From: an uncultured bacterium
GTDB lineage: Bacteria; Verrucomicrobiota; Kiritimatiellia; RFP12; UBA1067
Assembly (NCBI GenBank): GCA_902773475.1
Contig: CACYEO010000186.1
Location: forward strand, 1-27,829
DNA length: 27,829 bases
Direction of reading: 5' to 3'
The number at the start of each line of letters is the position of its first letter. Position 1 is the first letter of the stretch. Positions 9,062 to 16,206 of the stretch are shown piece after piece. The translations under genes and the position numbers were made by a program. The notes under the pieces are model-generated. The model saw only the letters and a program-made list of their open reading frames with translations. It was not told where the DNA came from and ran no database searches.

Positions 9062-9423
9062 CGTCCGTCCCCTCCCTTGCGGATCTTGGACACGCCGAAC
9101 GAAAACTCCGTACAGTCCGGCGATACCTTGCGCAGCATCAGCGTAAGCTCCTCACTGCCGCGCCGCCACGTCTCCAGCCCGCTCCCGCGCGAAAGTCTTA
9201 TCGTGTGGACGTGACGCCATCCGGCGGCCCGCGCGGCCGCGCCGATGGCGAGCTCGGCGGCCGCAATCGGACGTGCGATTTCTCCCGTCCCCTGCCAGCC
9301 GCCGGCGTTCCTCTCCGACAGCCGCGCGGACGGCGGCAGGCGGAACGGCGCGTCGCAGACAGGCGGCGCGGCGAAAGCGCAGACTGCGGCGAAAACGGCA
9401 AGCGTCGCGGCGGCGCGTTTCAT
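9058..9423 (-). CDS. Small secreted protein of unknown function
   Basis: 121 residues. I chose ATG 9423 because it overlaps the stop of the upstream TadE-like gene (ATGA) and starts directly with a signal peptide, MKRAAATLAVFAAVCAFA, with likely cleavage before or near APPV. The mature part of about 100 residues contains a GWQGTGEIARPIAAAELAI stretch followed by beta-rich sequence and a C-terminal EFSFGVSKIRKGGDGR. I recognise no family. Its place between a pseudopilin and the phosphatase, with overlaps at both ends, says it is translated with the pilus/signalling genes and may act in the periplasm on the pilus or on the outer parts of the kinase or phosphatase. That is inference. Confidence 0.72.
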   Translation of the reverse strand: MKRAAATLAVFAAVCAFAAPPVCDAPFRLPPSARLSERNAGGWQGTGEIARPIAAAELAIGAAARAAGWRHVHTIRLSRGSGLETWRRGSEELTLMLRKVSPDCTEFSFGVSKIRKGGDGR

Positions 9424-10139
9424 CTGCTCCACCTTTCGTAAATGCCGAAGCGCTCGTATTCCGTCCACGTATTCCGGGCGGAAACTTCACCGCAGCCGTT
9501 TTCCCCGTGCCTGACACCCTGATGCCAGGGTTCGCGCTCCACGAAAGCGCGCCAGCGCGGATTCGACCCCGCAGGCGCATCCACAAGCGTGGATGCGTAC
9601 CTGCGCATCGAACGCCAGTGCGCAGCCTCGCCATCCGCACCCTGTTCCGTTTTTTTACGCTTGAGAGTTGAAAAACCCGGAACGCCGGGATCTCCGGTCC
9701 GGGGTTTGGATATTATCTCAACGCGCCCGCCGCCAATGAGTCGCGCGAAATCAGAATCTCCCGAAGCCTGAGACGGCGACTTTGCGGCACCGGAGAAGAA
9801 CGCGTCGGCGGATGCAAGCCATCCGCGCGTCCAGACCGGCGCTTTGAAGCGGTCTGCGGCGAGAGCGCCCGCACGCACCGTCCAAGGCCCGGGGAATGAA
9901 GGATCCGCATGGTGCGCGGCGGAAAACTCCACGGCTGGCGACGACATGTCCGACTCGTCCGTGCGGAACATCCTGCGGACGGAATCGGCCCACGAACTGA
10001 CGCTTGCGGAAACGTCGAAAGCGGCAACGCGGTCGGCATGTGCAACGGCCGTCCCCTTCTGCGACATTTCGCCAATCGAAAAAATCCCGCCGAGAAGGGC
10101 TATGTAGAGGGGAATCACAAGGATGAATTCCATCAGCAC
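9420..10139 (-). CDS. TadE-like pseudopilin, second copy, natural start interrupted by TAA
   Basis: From GTG 10139 the frame codes 239 residues starting VLMEFILVIPLYIALLGGIF, the hydrophobic N-terminal segment of TadE/TadF minor pilins with the conserved Glu, as in SVLAETVLAMPLLLLL of the TadE gene at 11967. The best ribosome binding site (GGAGGGAGG, 6 bases before ATG 10166) lies further upstream. From that ATG the frame reads Met-Phe-Cys-Lys-Ser-TAA and then continues Arg-Gly-Ser-Val-Leu-Met-Glu, so the expected RGSVLxE leader is split by a stop codon. Either translation restarts at GTG 10139, the gene carries a nonsense mutation, or there is a sequence error. The rest (pI-neutral, one span then about 210 soluble residues, ending in TEYERFGIYERWSR) is intact. 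Its stop overlaps the next ATG. Confidence 0.65.
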   Translation of the reverse strand: MLMEFILVIPLYIALLGGIFSIGEMSQKGTAVAHADRVAAFDVSASVSSWADSVRRMFRTDESDMSSPAVEFSAAHHADPSFPGPWTVRAGALAADRFKAPVWTRGWLASADAFFSGAAKSPSQASGDSDFARLIGGGRVEIISKPRTGDPGVPGFSTLKRKKTEQGADGEAAHWRSMRRYASTLVDAPAGSNPRWRAFVEREPWHQGVRHGENGCGEVSARNTWTEYERFGIYERWSR

Positions 10140-10148
10140 CGAGCCGCG

Positions 10149-10166
10149 TTAGCTTTTGCAGAACAT
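10149..10166 (-). other. Short aborted reading frame at the natural start of the second TadE-like gene
   Basis: ATG TTC TGC AAA AGC TAA follows a strong GGAGGGAGG ribosome binding site with a 6-base spacer, and lies in the same frame as the pseudopilin body. CAA to TAA would be one transition and would restore KSQRGSVLMEF; this ancestral codon is a guess. Confidence 0.6.
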
Positions 10167-10181
10167 TTCGAGCCTCCCTCC

Positions 10182-11960
10182 TCAGTGCAGCATCCTGTCC
10201 GCGGCGCGAGACCAGTCGAAGCGGCCGCCGTGCGTTCCCACGCCCCACTCCGCCTCGACCCGGTGGGTGCGGGCGGGTTTCCCGGACGGAAGCCGGCCGG
10301 GTCCGTATTCCTCAGAACCGTCCGTCTGCGGTTTGAACGTTCCGCCAGCCACGATTGCCGGTTCCGGCGGGGAGGACGCGCCCAAGCTGCGCCAGGCGCC
10401 GTACACCCATCCCGCCACCTCTGACGCTCCGGCACCCCATGCGGCGGACGCGGCCTCGATCTGCGCTTTCCTCACCGGCACGAACACGGCGTCGAGGTCG
10501 GACTGGCAGAGATTCCACGACTGCTCGCGCGAGTTCCACCCGCCGTCTTTCCAGTCCACCTTGAAAGCGCGCGAAGATTCACGCTCGTCCTTGTACTTCC
10601 AGCCGGTCTTCGCGGACGAAAAGCACCACGTCCACGAAGACGACCCGGCCGGCGCGTAGTGGTTGAACGCGGCGTATATGCCGCGCCGCACGTCGCCGAG
10701 AATCGCTGCGAACGGATTTTCGTTCTCTTTGGCCAGCCCAACAGTTATCGTTCCGTTCCGCCCGAAATAGGATTTGTCGAGAACGCGGGGCTGCGCCCTT
10801 TCGCCCGTGTAGTACGCAGGATCGTATATCCGGTTGTTGTCGCCCCGGCATGTCGCGCGGAATCTGCCGAATCCAACCGTTTCGCACGAGCACCGTCCGG
10901 CGTCGTGCCCGTGGGGGCATCCCGGCGCGGGCAGAAGCGCGACGCACGGATGGTCTCTGCCGCCGCCGCAGTTGTCCTGCACGGAAAACCACGTCCAGGT
11001 CGCAACGAGACTGCCCAAGGCCCAATGCCTGTAGGAACGCTGTATGCCGCCGGACGCGCCGTCGGTGGATTTGCCGCCGTCGCCGCGCACGAACCAGTCG
11101 TCCGCGCCGCCTCCGAGCGCGGCGGCAGCGCCGCGCGCGTATCTTTGCGTCCGCGGATCGCCGGGAACCGCCGCGAACGACACGAAAAGATTTTCGTCTT
11201 CTTCTTTGTTGTCCAGCAGGCGCAGGTATCTTCCGCCGCCGGCGAGCGCGTTGCCGCTCTGCTCGATGAACCAGTTGCACCTTTTGCGCATTCTTTCGGG
11301 GAGATTGGCGCGGAGCGTGCTTTCCGCCGCATCTTCTATCCGCCTGCAAAGATTGTCATCGGCGTTTTTGTACACAAGATCCTTTATCGCCGCGTTCATT
11401 TCGGAAATGGAAGTCTTGTCGGCGAGTATCTGCCGTTCCATGTCCCTCGCGGCGTAGAACGAAGGCGACGAGCGCCAGTGCAGGCCGTAGGCGTTGCGCG
11501 CTCCCGCGATGGCGCTCTCGGACTCGACATGCGTTCCGTTGAGAGTGATGTCGGAAATCTGCGGTCTCGCCGCCCTGAAGAAATGGCAGTTCAAATGCCC
11601 GCCCATGTACCACTGCCATGCGCGGTTCCAGTCCGCGCTGTAGTGCTCCAACGCATGGCCGAGCCATCTGTCCACGATGTAGTCCATCTGTCGGCGCGAC
11701 ATCTGCACGTATGTCCACGACATCGCGCGGTTGATCGTTGCTATGCGCGAAAGCGTGTCGGCCTGGACGACGGCGGCCGAATACGCAGCCGCGTCGCAGG
11801 CGTTCTGCAGATGCACCTTGTCCTTGACTGCAGCGCCGACTGCATATACGCCCATGCAAGTCATCCACATGAACATGAAAACGACAACCGTAACGGCAAG
11901 AGCCGCGCCTTCTTCATCGCGCGCGAGAGATGCAAGTTTCTTTTTGAAGACTTCAAACAT
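10182..11960 (-). CDS. tadG: TadG-like pilus assembly protein with Cys-rich insert
   Basis: 592 residues. The N-terminus has a short basic leader, then DEEGAALAVTVVVFMFMWM and a membrane span (about 18-43), followed by the helix HLQNACDAAAYSAAVVQADT typical of TadG proteins (LQNAADAAALAAA type). The long remainder is predicted extracytoplasmic and rich in Trp and aromatic residues, as in TadG, where it is often a von Willebrand-type region; I see no clear MIDAS motif. An unusual Cys-rich segment at 331-371 contains CPHGH and CSC and could bind metal or form disulphides. The gene follows tadE by 6 bases, with GAGG about 10 bases before ATG 11960. In Tad systems TadE, TadF and TadG are minor pseudopilins or anchors needed for Flp assembly. 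Confidence 0.82.
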   Translation of the reverse strand: MFEVFKKKLASLARDEEGAALAVTVVVFMFMWMTCMGVYAVGAAVKDKVHLQNACDAAAYSAAVVQADTLSRIATINRAMSWTYVQMSRRQMDYIVDRWLGHALEHYSADWNRAWQWYMGGHLNCHFFRAARPQISDITLNGTHVESESAIAGARNAYGLHWRSSPSFYAARDMERQILADKTSISEMNAAIKDLVYKNADDNLCRRIEDAAESTLRANLPERMRKRCNWFIEQSGNALAGGGRYLRLLDNKEEDENLFVSFAAVPGDPRTQRYARGAAAALGGGADDWFVRGDGGKSTDGASGGIQRSYRHWALGSLVATWTWFSVQDNCGGGRDHPCVALLPAPGCPHGHDAGRCSCETVGFGRFRATCRGDNNRIYDPAYYTGERAQPRVLDKSYFGRNGTITVGLAKENENPFAAILGDVRRGIYAAFNHYAPAGSSSWTWCFSSAKTGWKYKDERESSRAFKVDWKDGGWNSREQSWNLCQSDLDAVFVPVRKAQIEAASAAWGAGASEVAGWVYGAWRSLGASSPPEPAIVAGGTFKPQTDGSEEYGPGRLPSGKPARTHRVEAEWGVGTHGGRFDWSRAADRMLH

Positions 11961-11966
11961 TGCGCG

Positions 11967-12614
11967 CTACCTCGTCAGATCTATGTCGCCGAACGCGCCC
12001 GAAGGAAACCGTTCCGTGGAATACGGCATCGGAACCGCGCACGTGGCGGTCAGTTCGATATGCGGCCAGAAGCCGTCGATGTCGACGGGCGCGCCGGAGG
12101 ACGCCTCCGCCAGATCGCCGTAGAAGTCGCCGCTTGGAGAGACCGGCGCACCGCCCGCGCCAGCGCGCCCGATTATCTTGTTCACGCCCATGCCGGCTAT
12201 TATAAGGGGGCATTTGAACTTTACGGTGACGGCGCAGAACGGCCTTCCGTCGTCCGTCCCGGAAACATCCACCGACGCGCTCGTGCGCCGTTCGACCGAG
12301 CCGGAGCCGAGAATCGCACCCCAGCCCGGAACCGTCACGGGCGCGTCACCCTTCTTGTCTGCGAGCGACATTCCCGCAAGCGCGAGGCGGGCGGCCTTTT
12401 CGGCGGCGGCCTGCTGCTCGCCCGGCGGCACTACGGCGGCCGCGCGCGCCGCGCAGAACGCCGCATACGAAACCATCTGCCGCGCCGTCCAGACGAGCGC
12501 GAACTGCAGCACGCCGAAAATCAGCAGCAGAAGAAGCGGCATCGCCAGAACCGTCTCGGCGAGGACCGATCCGCGCCGCCGCGCCGCCGCGCCGTATGCG
12601 CAGTCTATCCGCAC
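11967..12614 (-). CDS. tadE: TadE-family minor pseudopilin
   Basis: 215 residues from GTG 12614. I chose this start over a longer frame because GGAGG (12626-12622) sits 7 bases before it and it overlaps the stop of the prepilin peptidase gene by 10 bases. The leader RRRGSVLAETVLAMPLLLLL carries the TadE motif with Glu20 at the head of the hydrophobic helix (about 15-38), followed by SYAAFCAARAAA, also typical of TadE. The rest is a soluble domain of about 150 residues. TadE-type proteins are processed by the TadV/CpaA peptidase, whose gene is directly upstream, and act as minor pilins. Family assignment is firm; the exact TadE versus TadF label is not. Confidence 0.85.
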   Translation of the reverse strand: MRIDCAYGAAARRRGSVLAETVLAMPLLLLLIFGVLQFALVWTARQMVSYAAFCAARAAAVVPPGEQQAAAEKAARLALAGMSLADKKGDAPVTVPGWGAILGSGSVERRTSASVDVSGTDDGRPFCAVTVKFKCPLIIAGMGVNKIIGRAGAGGAPVSPSGDFYGDLAEASSGAPVDIDGFWPHIELTATCAVPMPYSTERFPSGAFGDIDLTR

Positions 12615-13147
12615 AGCACGGCCTCCAGCGCAAGGGTAAACCACGTTCCGGCGGCGATGGCTATGCCGAACGGAACGCGGGCCCGCTCGTCGTCCGCAGA
12701 CGGAATCGCCGCGCGCCCGGCCTTCCGGTCGTAGCGCCAGTCGAAAACGCAGCGGAACCAGTGCTTGAGGCGCGCGCCGGAAACGCCGCGCACGGCAAGC
12801 ATCGACACCATCAGGAAAAACCCGGCGAGCGAAACGGCCACGAGAAACGCGGGAATCTCGCGGACGGGAAAAAACGACGCGCAGGCGGCGATCATCTTCA
12901 CGTCGCCTGCGGCCGCGCCACGCAGCAGAAACGGCAGGAATAGGAAAAGAAATCCGATTCCCGCCGATTCGAACGCCTCCACAAACCCGTCAAGCCCGTC
13001 CCACGCGAAACCGCAGGCCAGTCCGGCGAGAAGCCCGCCCAGCGTAAGAACGTTGGGCAGGCGTCTCCTGGTCGCATCGCTCCAGCACAGCCAACCGAGC
13101 CAAGGCGTCAATATGGCCGCGCGGACTATGGTCAGCGCAAGGGGCAT
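12605..13147 (-). CDS. cpaA: Prepilin peptidase, A24A type (CpaA/TadV)
   Basis: 180 residues with four to five predicted membrane helices. It carries the two aspartates of the A24 aspartic peptidases: Asp24 in SDATRRRLPN, the usual D-x-R-x-x-R-x-P-N site, and Asp82 in AAAGDVKMIAA. The second motif is AAGD rather than strict GxGD. Length and single-domain form fit CpaA/TadV, not the longer PilD with methylase domain. It cuts the leader of Flp prepilins and TadE-type pseudopilins at the inner membrane; its substrates are encoded on both sides. Start ATG 13147 follows the pilin stop by 9 bases. I see no good Shine-Dalgarno, so coupling to the pilin gene is likely. Confidence 0.87.
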   Translation of the reverse strand: MPLALTIVRAAILTPWLGWLCWSDATRRRLPNVLTLGGLLAGLACGFAWDGLDGFVEAFESAGIGFLFLFLPFLLRGAAAGDVKMIAACASFFPVREIPAFLVAVSLAGFFLMVSMLAVRGVSGARLKHWFRCVFDWRYDRKAGRAAIPSADDERARVPFGIAIAAGTWFTLALEAVLCG

Positions 13148-13156
13148 GGAGCCAGA

Positions 13157-13510
13157 TCAATAGTTGCCGGTATTCGATCCTGTGCCGGCCTGATGCTCGA
13201 TTCTGGATTCAGCGGCCTCGCGTCCCGTCTGCATCACCGCATCCGCATTACCCTGGACGGTTTGGACATGCTGTTCCGCCGTATCGTGTTTTGCCGCGAC
13301 AGACTCGCCCGCCACGCCGAACATGGCAAGAATCTGGCCGCCGAACAGCCACACGCCGACTGCCACCGCCGCCGCGATAAGAGTTGCAATTATCACGTAT
13401 TCCATCATGGCCTGACCCTTCTCCTCGCCGGCGAGACGCATCACAATGCGGCCGAGGACCGTCTTCTTGGCGCGTTCCAGCATCCCGAGGTTGTTCTTGT
13501 GGAGTTTCAT
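13157..13510 (-). CDS. flp: Flp-type prepilin (probable major pilin)
   Basis: 117 residues from ATG 13510, with AAGGAACAGGACG as ribosome binding site. The Flp prepilin signature is clear: EEKGQAMMEYVIIATLIAAA, with cleavage expected after Gly32, Glu at +5 and Tyr at +6 of the mature protein, then the hydrophobic helix. The leader of 32 residues is longer than the usual 10-26. The mature pilin of about 85 residues has a hydrophilic C-terminal tail rich in Gln, Asn and Gly. The upstream gap of 46 bases is A-rich and has no stem-loop, as expected for a strongly translated pilin. It is probably the main subunit because of its full signature and leader charge, but which of the two pilins dominates is not shown. 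Confidence 0.9.
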   Translation of the reverse strand: MKLHKNNLGMLERAKKTVLGRIVMRLAGEEKGQAMMEYVIIATLIAAAVAVGVWLFGGQILAMFGVAGESVAAKHDTAEQHVQTVQGNADAVMQTGREAAESRIEHQAGTGSNTGNY

Positions 13511-13556
13511 CGTCCTGTTCCTTTTCTGTTTTGTTTTTGTCGCTTGCATGTTACAA

Positions 13557-13760
13557 TCACGGGACGGGAAGCGAAAGCCCGCCGAGGATTTTCTGGTAGA
13601 AGGCGACGAACTGCTGCCCGAGCGGGCCGAAGCCGTCCCCGAAATCGAAAAACATCCTGTTCATGAAAACCGCGAGCACAACGCCGATTCCGGTGACGGC
13701 GACCACGTATTCCGCCATCATCGAACCTTCCGTTCCCGCCATATCGAACATGTTTTTCAT
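13557..13760 (-). CDS. Short Flp-like prepilin, first gene of the pilin operon
   Basis: 67 residues from ATG 13760. AGTEGSMMAEYVVAVTGIGV gives an Flp-type processing site: Gly12, then Ser-Met-Met-Ala-Glu-Tyr with Glu at +5 and Tyr at +6 of the mature form, then a hydrophobic stretch to about residue 33 and an aromatic C-terminal segment. The frame is open back to ATG 13874 (105 residues), but a perfect sigma-54 promoter (13791-13776) lies inside that extension, and a 50-residue leader would be unlike any Flp prepilin, so I prefer an internal start. The predicted transcript start near 13765 leaves only about 5 bases before ATG 13760 and no Shine-Dalgarno. ATG 13751 and 13742 are possible alternatives with leaders of 9 and 6 residues. 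Role: pilin or minor pilin of the Tad pilus. Confidence 0.75.
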   Translation of the reverse strand: MKNMFDMAGTEGSMMAEYVVAVTGIGVVLAVFMNRMFFDFGDGFGPLGQQFVAFYQKILGGLSLPVP

Positions 13761-13775
13761 GACGCTGTCTATAAA

Positions 13776-13791
13776 AGCAAATACCGTGCCA
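13776..13791 (-). promoter_or_regulatory. Sigma-54 (-24/-12) promoter of the pilin operon
   Basis: Read on the minus strand: TGGCACG (13791-13785), four bases, TTGCT (13780-13776), a full match to the RpoN consensus TGGCACG-N4-TTGCW with correct GG-to-GC spacing. Expected start of transcription is near 13765. It sits in the 118-base gap (13761-13878) between the two-FHA membrane protein and the first pilin. The same element, differing only in the four spacer bases, precedes cpaB. Confidence 0.88.
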
Positions 13792-13824
13792 CGCCGTTTC
13801 CGGGTGTTTCCCGCCAGTCCGAGG

Positions 13825-13846
13825 CCGGTTTGCGTCCTGCAACCGG
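13825..13846. promoter_or_regulatory. Inverted repeat upstream of the pilin sigma-54 promoter, candidate activator site
   Basis: CCGGTTTGC and GCAACCGG form an imperfect inverted repeat (one-base indel between arms) centred about 70 bases before the predicted transcript start. Enhancer-binding proteins of the kind encoded at 24195-26072 bind such dyads 70-150 bases upstream. No equal repeat was found before cpaB, so the role is uncertain. Confidence 0.35.
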
Positions 13847-13878
13847 ACGCCGTGTCCTGTTCCCGCACATCCATACAA

Positions 13879-16206
13879 TCAATTTCCCGCCCTGCCGGAC
13901 GCAGTGTCGATCCACGCCTGCCTTGCGCTGGGATCCCCCGGGATTGCAGTCGATATTATCTTTTTCCTGAGCCGCCCCATTTCCGCCGGGTCGCTCTGCT
14001 CCTGATAGGCGTTGTTCAAGGCCAGAACATCGCTTTTCAGCCGCTTGAACGCCTCGCCCGTCCTTCTGATGTCGTCACGGCCGGGTGCTTCCGTAAAGTA
14101 TATGGCCGCCGCCGATGCGGCAATCTGCCTTGCGGACGAAAGGCTGCCGGAACCGGCCTCCCGGCGCAGGAAATCGACAAGGGAATCGCGCTCTTCGAGC
14201 AGCCTGGAACAGTTGGCGTGCAATGCGGCGAGCCTGCCCTTGTCGAACCGCCTGCACTTCTCGTTGTCCATGGTTCTGGCGAATCTTTCCGCAAGCATGT
14301 ATACATCGCGGGCCCGCCGGCACAGCGGCTTGAACTCGAGCGGGGAGGAATCCCTGTTCGGTTTTCCGTCGTCGGCCAGGCTGCTGATGAACCCGTAGAA
14401 GTATTCCACGCCGAAAAGTTCGTCGTACACGCCGGATGGAGTCTGGCGGCTGCTTCTCGGCAGACCGGATTTGAAACAGTCGAACTCGAGCGCCGCCCGC
14501 CAGCGGCCCGATTCGCCGGCGCCGCCGGTGGCGTCCTTGCAGCTTTCGGGCGTTATCTTCGCTTCGGCGAGTTTGCCTACGGTGGGGCTGACCGTGGCCG
14601 CCACCTCCAGAATGGCGCGGTGGCGCTTCACGAGCGCCGCCCTGGCGGCCGACAGCGCCTCGCTTCTGGCGCAATCGTCTGGCGACGGCAGCCCGGCCGG
14701 ATCTTCCGATGCGGCCAGCCCGCCGAAGTCGCACGAACACACCAGCGCCTCTTCGCGGTCGAGCGCGGCGGACGTTTCCGCGAGCGCCCGGCATGCGGGA
14801 AGAATCGAAGCGGCGTATCTGCGTACGCCCGGGGAAAGCGTCGCGTCGCCGGCGATAGACGACATCTCGCGGCATGACGCGCCGAAGTCCGGAATGCGTC
14901 CCGAGAGCAGTTTGAGCGCGGCAGACACCCTGTCTATCCCGTCTTTCACTTTCAAAATGCCGGTGCGCGTATCTTCGATTCCCGCTTTTATGCACGAAAG
15001 ATACGGGCGCGCCTCGAAATCAGCCGCGCCGGCCGACAGGAAGCGGTCTATCTCTTTCGCGCAGTTTTCGACCTCTGCCGGATCGGCCGCGACGCCTTTC
15101 AGCGCAGCCAGACTCGCGGCGGTCTTCCGCTGCACGTCGAGCGCGTCTTTCGCGAACCTCGCCGACGGCATCAGGTTGGTGGCGGCGTAGGCGTTCCAGG
15201 ACCAGTTCTCCGTGCTTGAAAGCATCGTGGATAGTTTTTCGTCCACCCCGTAGGTCTTGTTCGATTTCAGAGTCTTCACGACCTCGCGCCAGCCGGCGCA
15301 TGTGGCGGCGCAGTTTTTCACCTTCGCCGACATCATCTCGATCTTGCCCTTGGCGCTCTTGGCGCCGCGCGCGTCGCGCGCCATTTCCACCAGGTTGGAC
15401 GCGCCGGCGAAATTCTCCGCTTCAAGCGCGGCGGCTGCCTTGGAAAGATAATCGTCCGCCGAGGGACGCCCCTGCCACCAGATGACGAAAGCCGCCGCGC
15501 CGAGTATCGCCGTGACGGAAAGAACCGCAGCGACTCCCTTGAGCGGGCTGGGCCGGGGATCGAACTGGAGCGTGTACCATGAAATCGATATCTTGTCGCC
15601 CGGATGGAGCAGACGCTCGCGGTGCAGACGCTCGCCGTTCACATACGTGCCGTTGCGGCTTCCGGCGTCCGAAATCCAGCATTCGTCGCCGCGCACCGCT
15701 ATCACGGCGTGCCGGCGCGACACAGTGGCGTCCGGCAGCACAAGGTCGCATTCGGGGGAGAACCCCAGCGTCCATTCCTCCGAGCCTTCGCCGGGGCGTA
15801 TGTCAACGATTTCGCCTTCCCTGTCGCCGCCCTCGAAACCGAGCCTGTGGCGCGAACGGGACGCCTTTTCCGGTTTTACGGCGGCAGGCTCGTCAACCTG
15901 CAGATTGCATCCGCCGACTGCGTACATCCGGCCTTTTTCGAATTTGACCGCGCCCTTGATGCGGTTGCCGTTGACATACAGGCCGTTGCGGCTTCCGGCA
16001 TCTTCGATGTACAGCGTCCTGCCTTTCCAGAAGATCCTCGCGTGGCGGCCGCTGACCGTCTTGTCGTCCGGCGGAGTGCGCAGATGGCACTCCACGGCGC
16101 GGCCCACGAAAACATCCTCGGAGCCTGTTGCAAGCTCGAGAGATTCAAGAACCTCCTCGCCGAGCTTGAGCGACACGGTCACTGCTTTTTCCTGCTTTTT
16201 CCGCAC
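13879..16206 (-). CDS. Inner-membrane protein with two FHA domains and large helical outer region
   Basis: 775 residues from GTG 16206, chosen because GGAGG (16218-16214) lies 7 bases upstream; the longer frame to 16323 is only the shadow of the upstream gene. Two FHA domains stand in tandem: FHA1 (about 20-106) with VGRAV, TVSGRHARI and DAGSRNGLYVNG, and FHA2 (about 125-218) with TVSRRHAVI and DAGSRNGTYVNG. Both keep the Arg, Ser, His and Asn residues that bind phosphothreonine. A single membrane span follows (about 224-246) and then about 530 residues of mostly helical, Ala/Lys/Asp-rich sequence that I cannot assign. It overlaps the end of the one-FHA gene by 28 bases and is the last gene before the pilin promoter. 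A phosphothreonine-reading adaptor that links kinase state to the pilus base is a reasonable guess. Confidence 0.85.
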   Translation of the reverse strand: MRKKQEKAVTVSLKLGEEVLESLELATGSEDVFVGRAVECHLRTPPDDKTVSGRHARIFWKGRTLYIEDAGSRNGLYVNGNRIKGAVKFEKGRMYAVGGCNLQVDEPAAVKPEKASRSRHRLGFEGGDREGEIVDIRPGEGSEEWTLGFSPECDLVLPDATVSRRHAVIAVRGDECWISDAGSRNGTYVNGERLHRERLLHPGDKISISWYTLQFDPRPSPLKGVAAVLSVTAILGAAAFVIWWQGRPSADDYLSKAAAALEAENFAGASNLVEMARDARGAKSAKGKIEMMSAKVKNCAATCAGWREVVKTLKSNKTYGVDEKLSTMLSSTENWSWNAYAATNLMPSARFAKDALDVQRKTAASLAALKGVAADPAEVENCAKEIDRFLSAGAADFEARPYLSCIKAGIEDTRTGILKVKDGIDRVSAALKLLSGRIPDFGASCREMSSIAGDATLSPGVRRYAASILPACRALAETSAALDREEALVCSCDFGGLAASEDPAGLPSPDDCARSEALSAARAALVKRHRAILEVAATVSPTVGKLAEAKITPESCKDATGGAGESGRWRAALEFDCFKSGLPRSSRQTPSGVYDELFGVEYFYGFISSLADDGKPNRDSSPLEFKPLCRRARDVYMLAERFARTMDNEKCRRFDKGRLAALHANCSRLLEERDSLVDFLRREAGSGSLSSARQIAASAAAIYFTEAPGRDDIRRTGEAFKRLKSDVLALNNAYQEQSDPAEMGRLRKKIISTAIPGDPSARQAWIDTASGRAGN

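Noticed and set aside
10149..10151. Reassignment of TAA to an amino acid, prompted by the in-frame TAA and the lack of TAA stops among the genes here.
   Set aside because: All other genes read through under the standard code without needing TAA as sense, and TAA is naturally rare as a stop in high-GC genomes; a mutation or error is far simpler.
13761..13874. Longer start (ATG 13874) for the first pilin, adding 38 residues.
   Set aside because: A perfect sigma-54 promoter lies inside it, the leader would be too long for an Flp prepilin, and the start has only a weak ribosome binding site.
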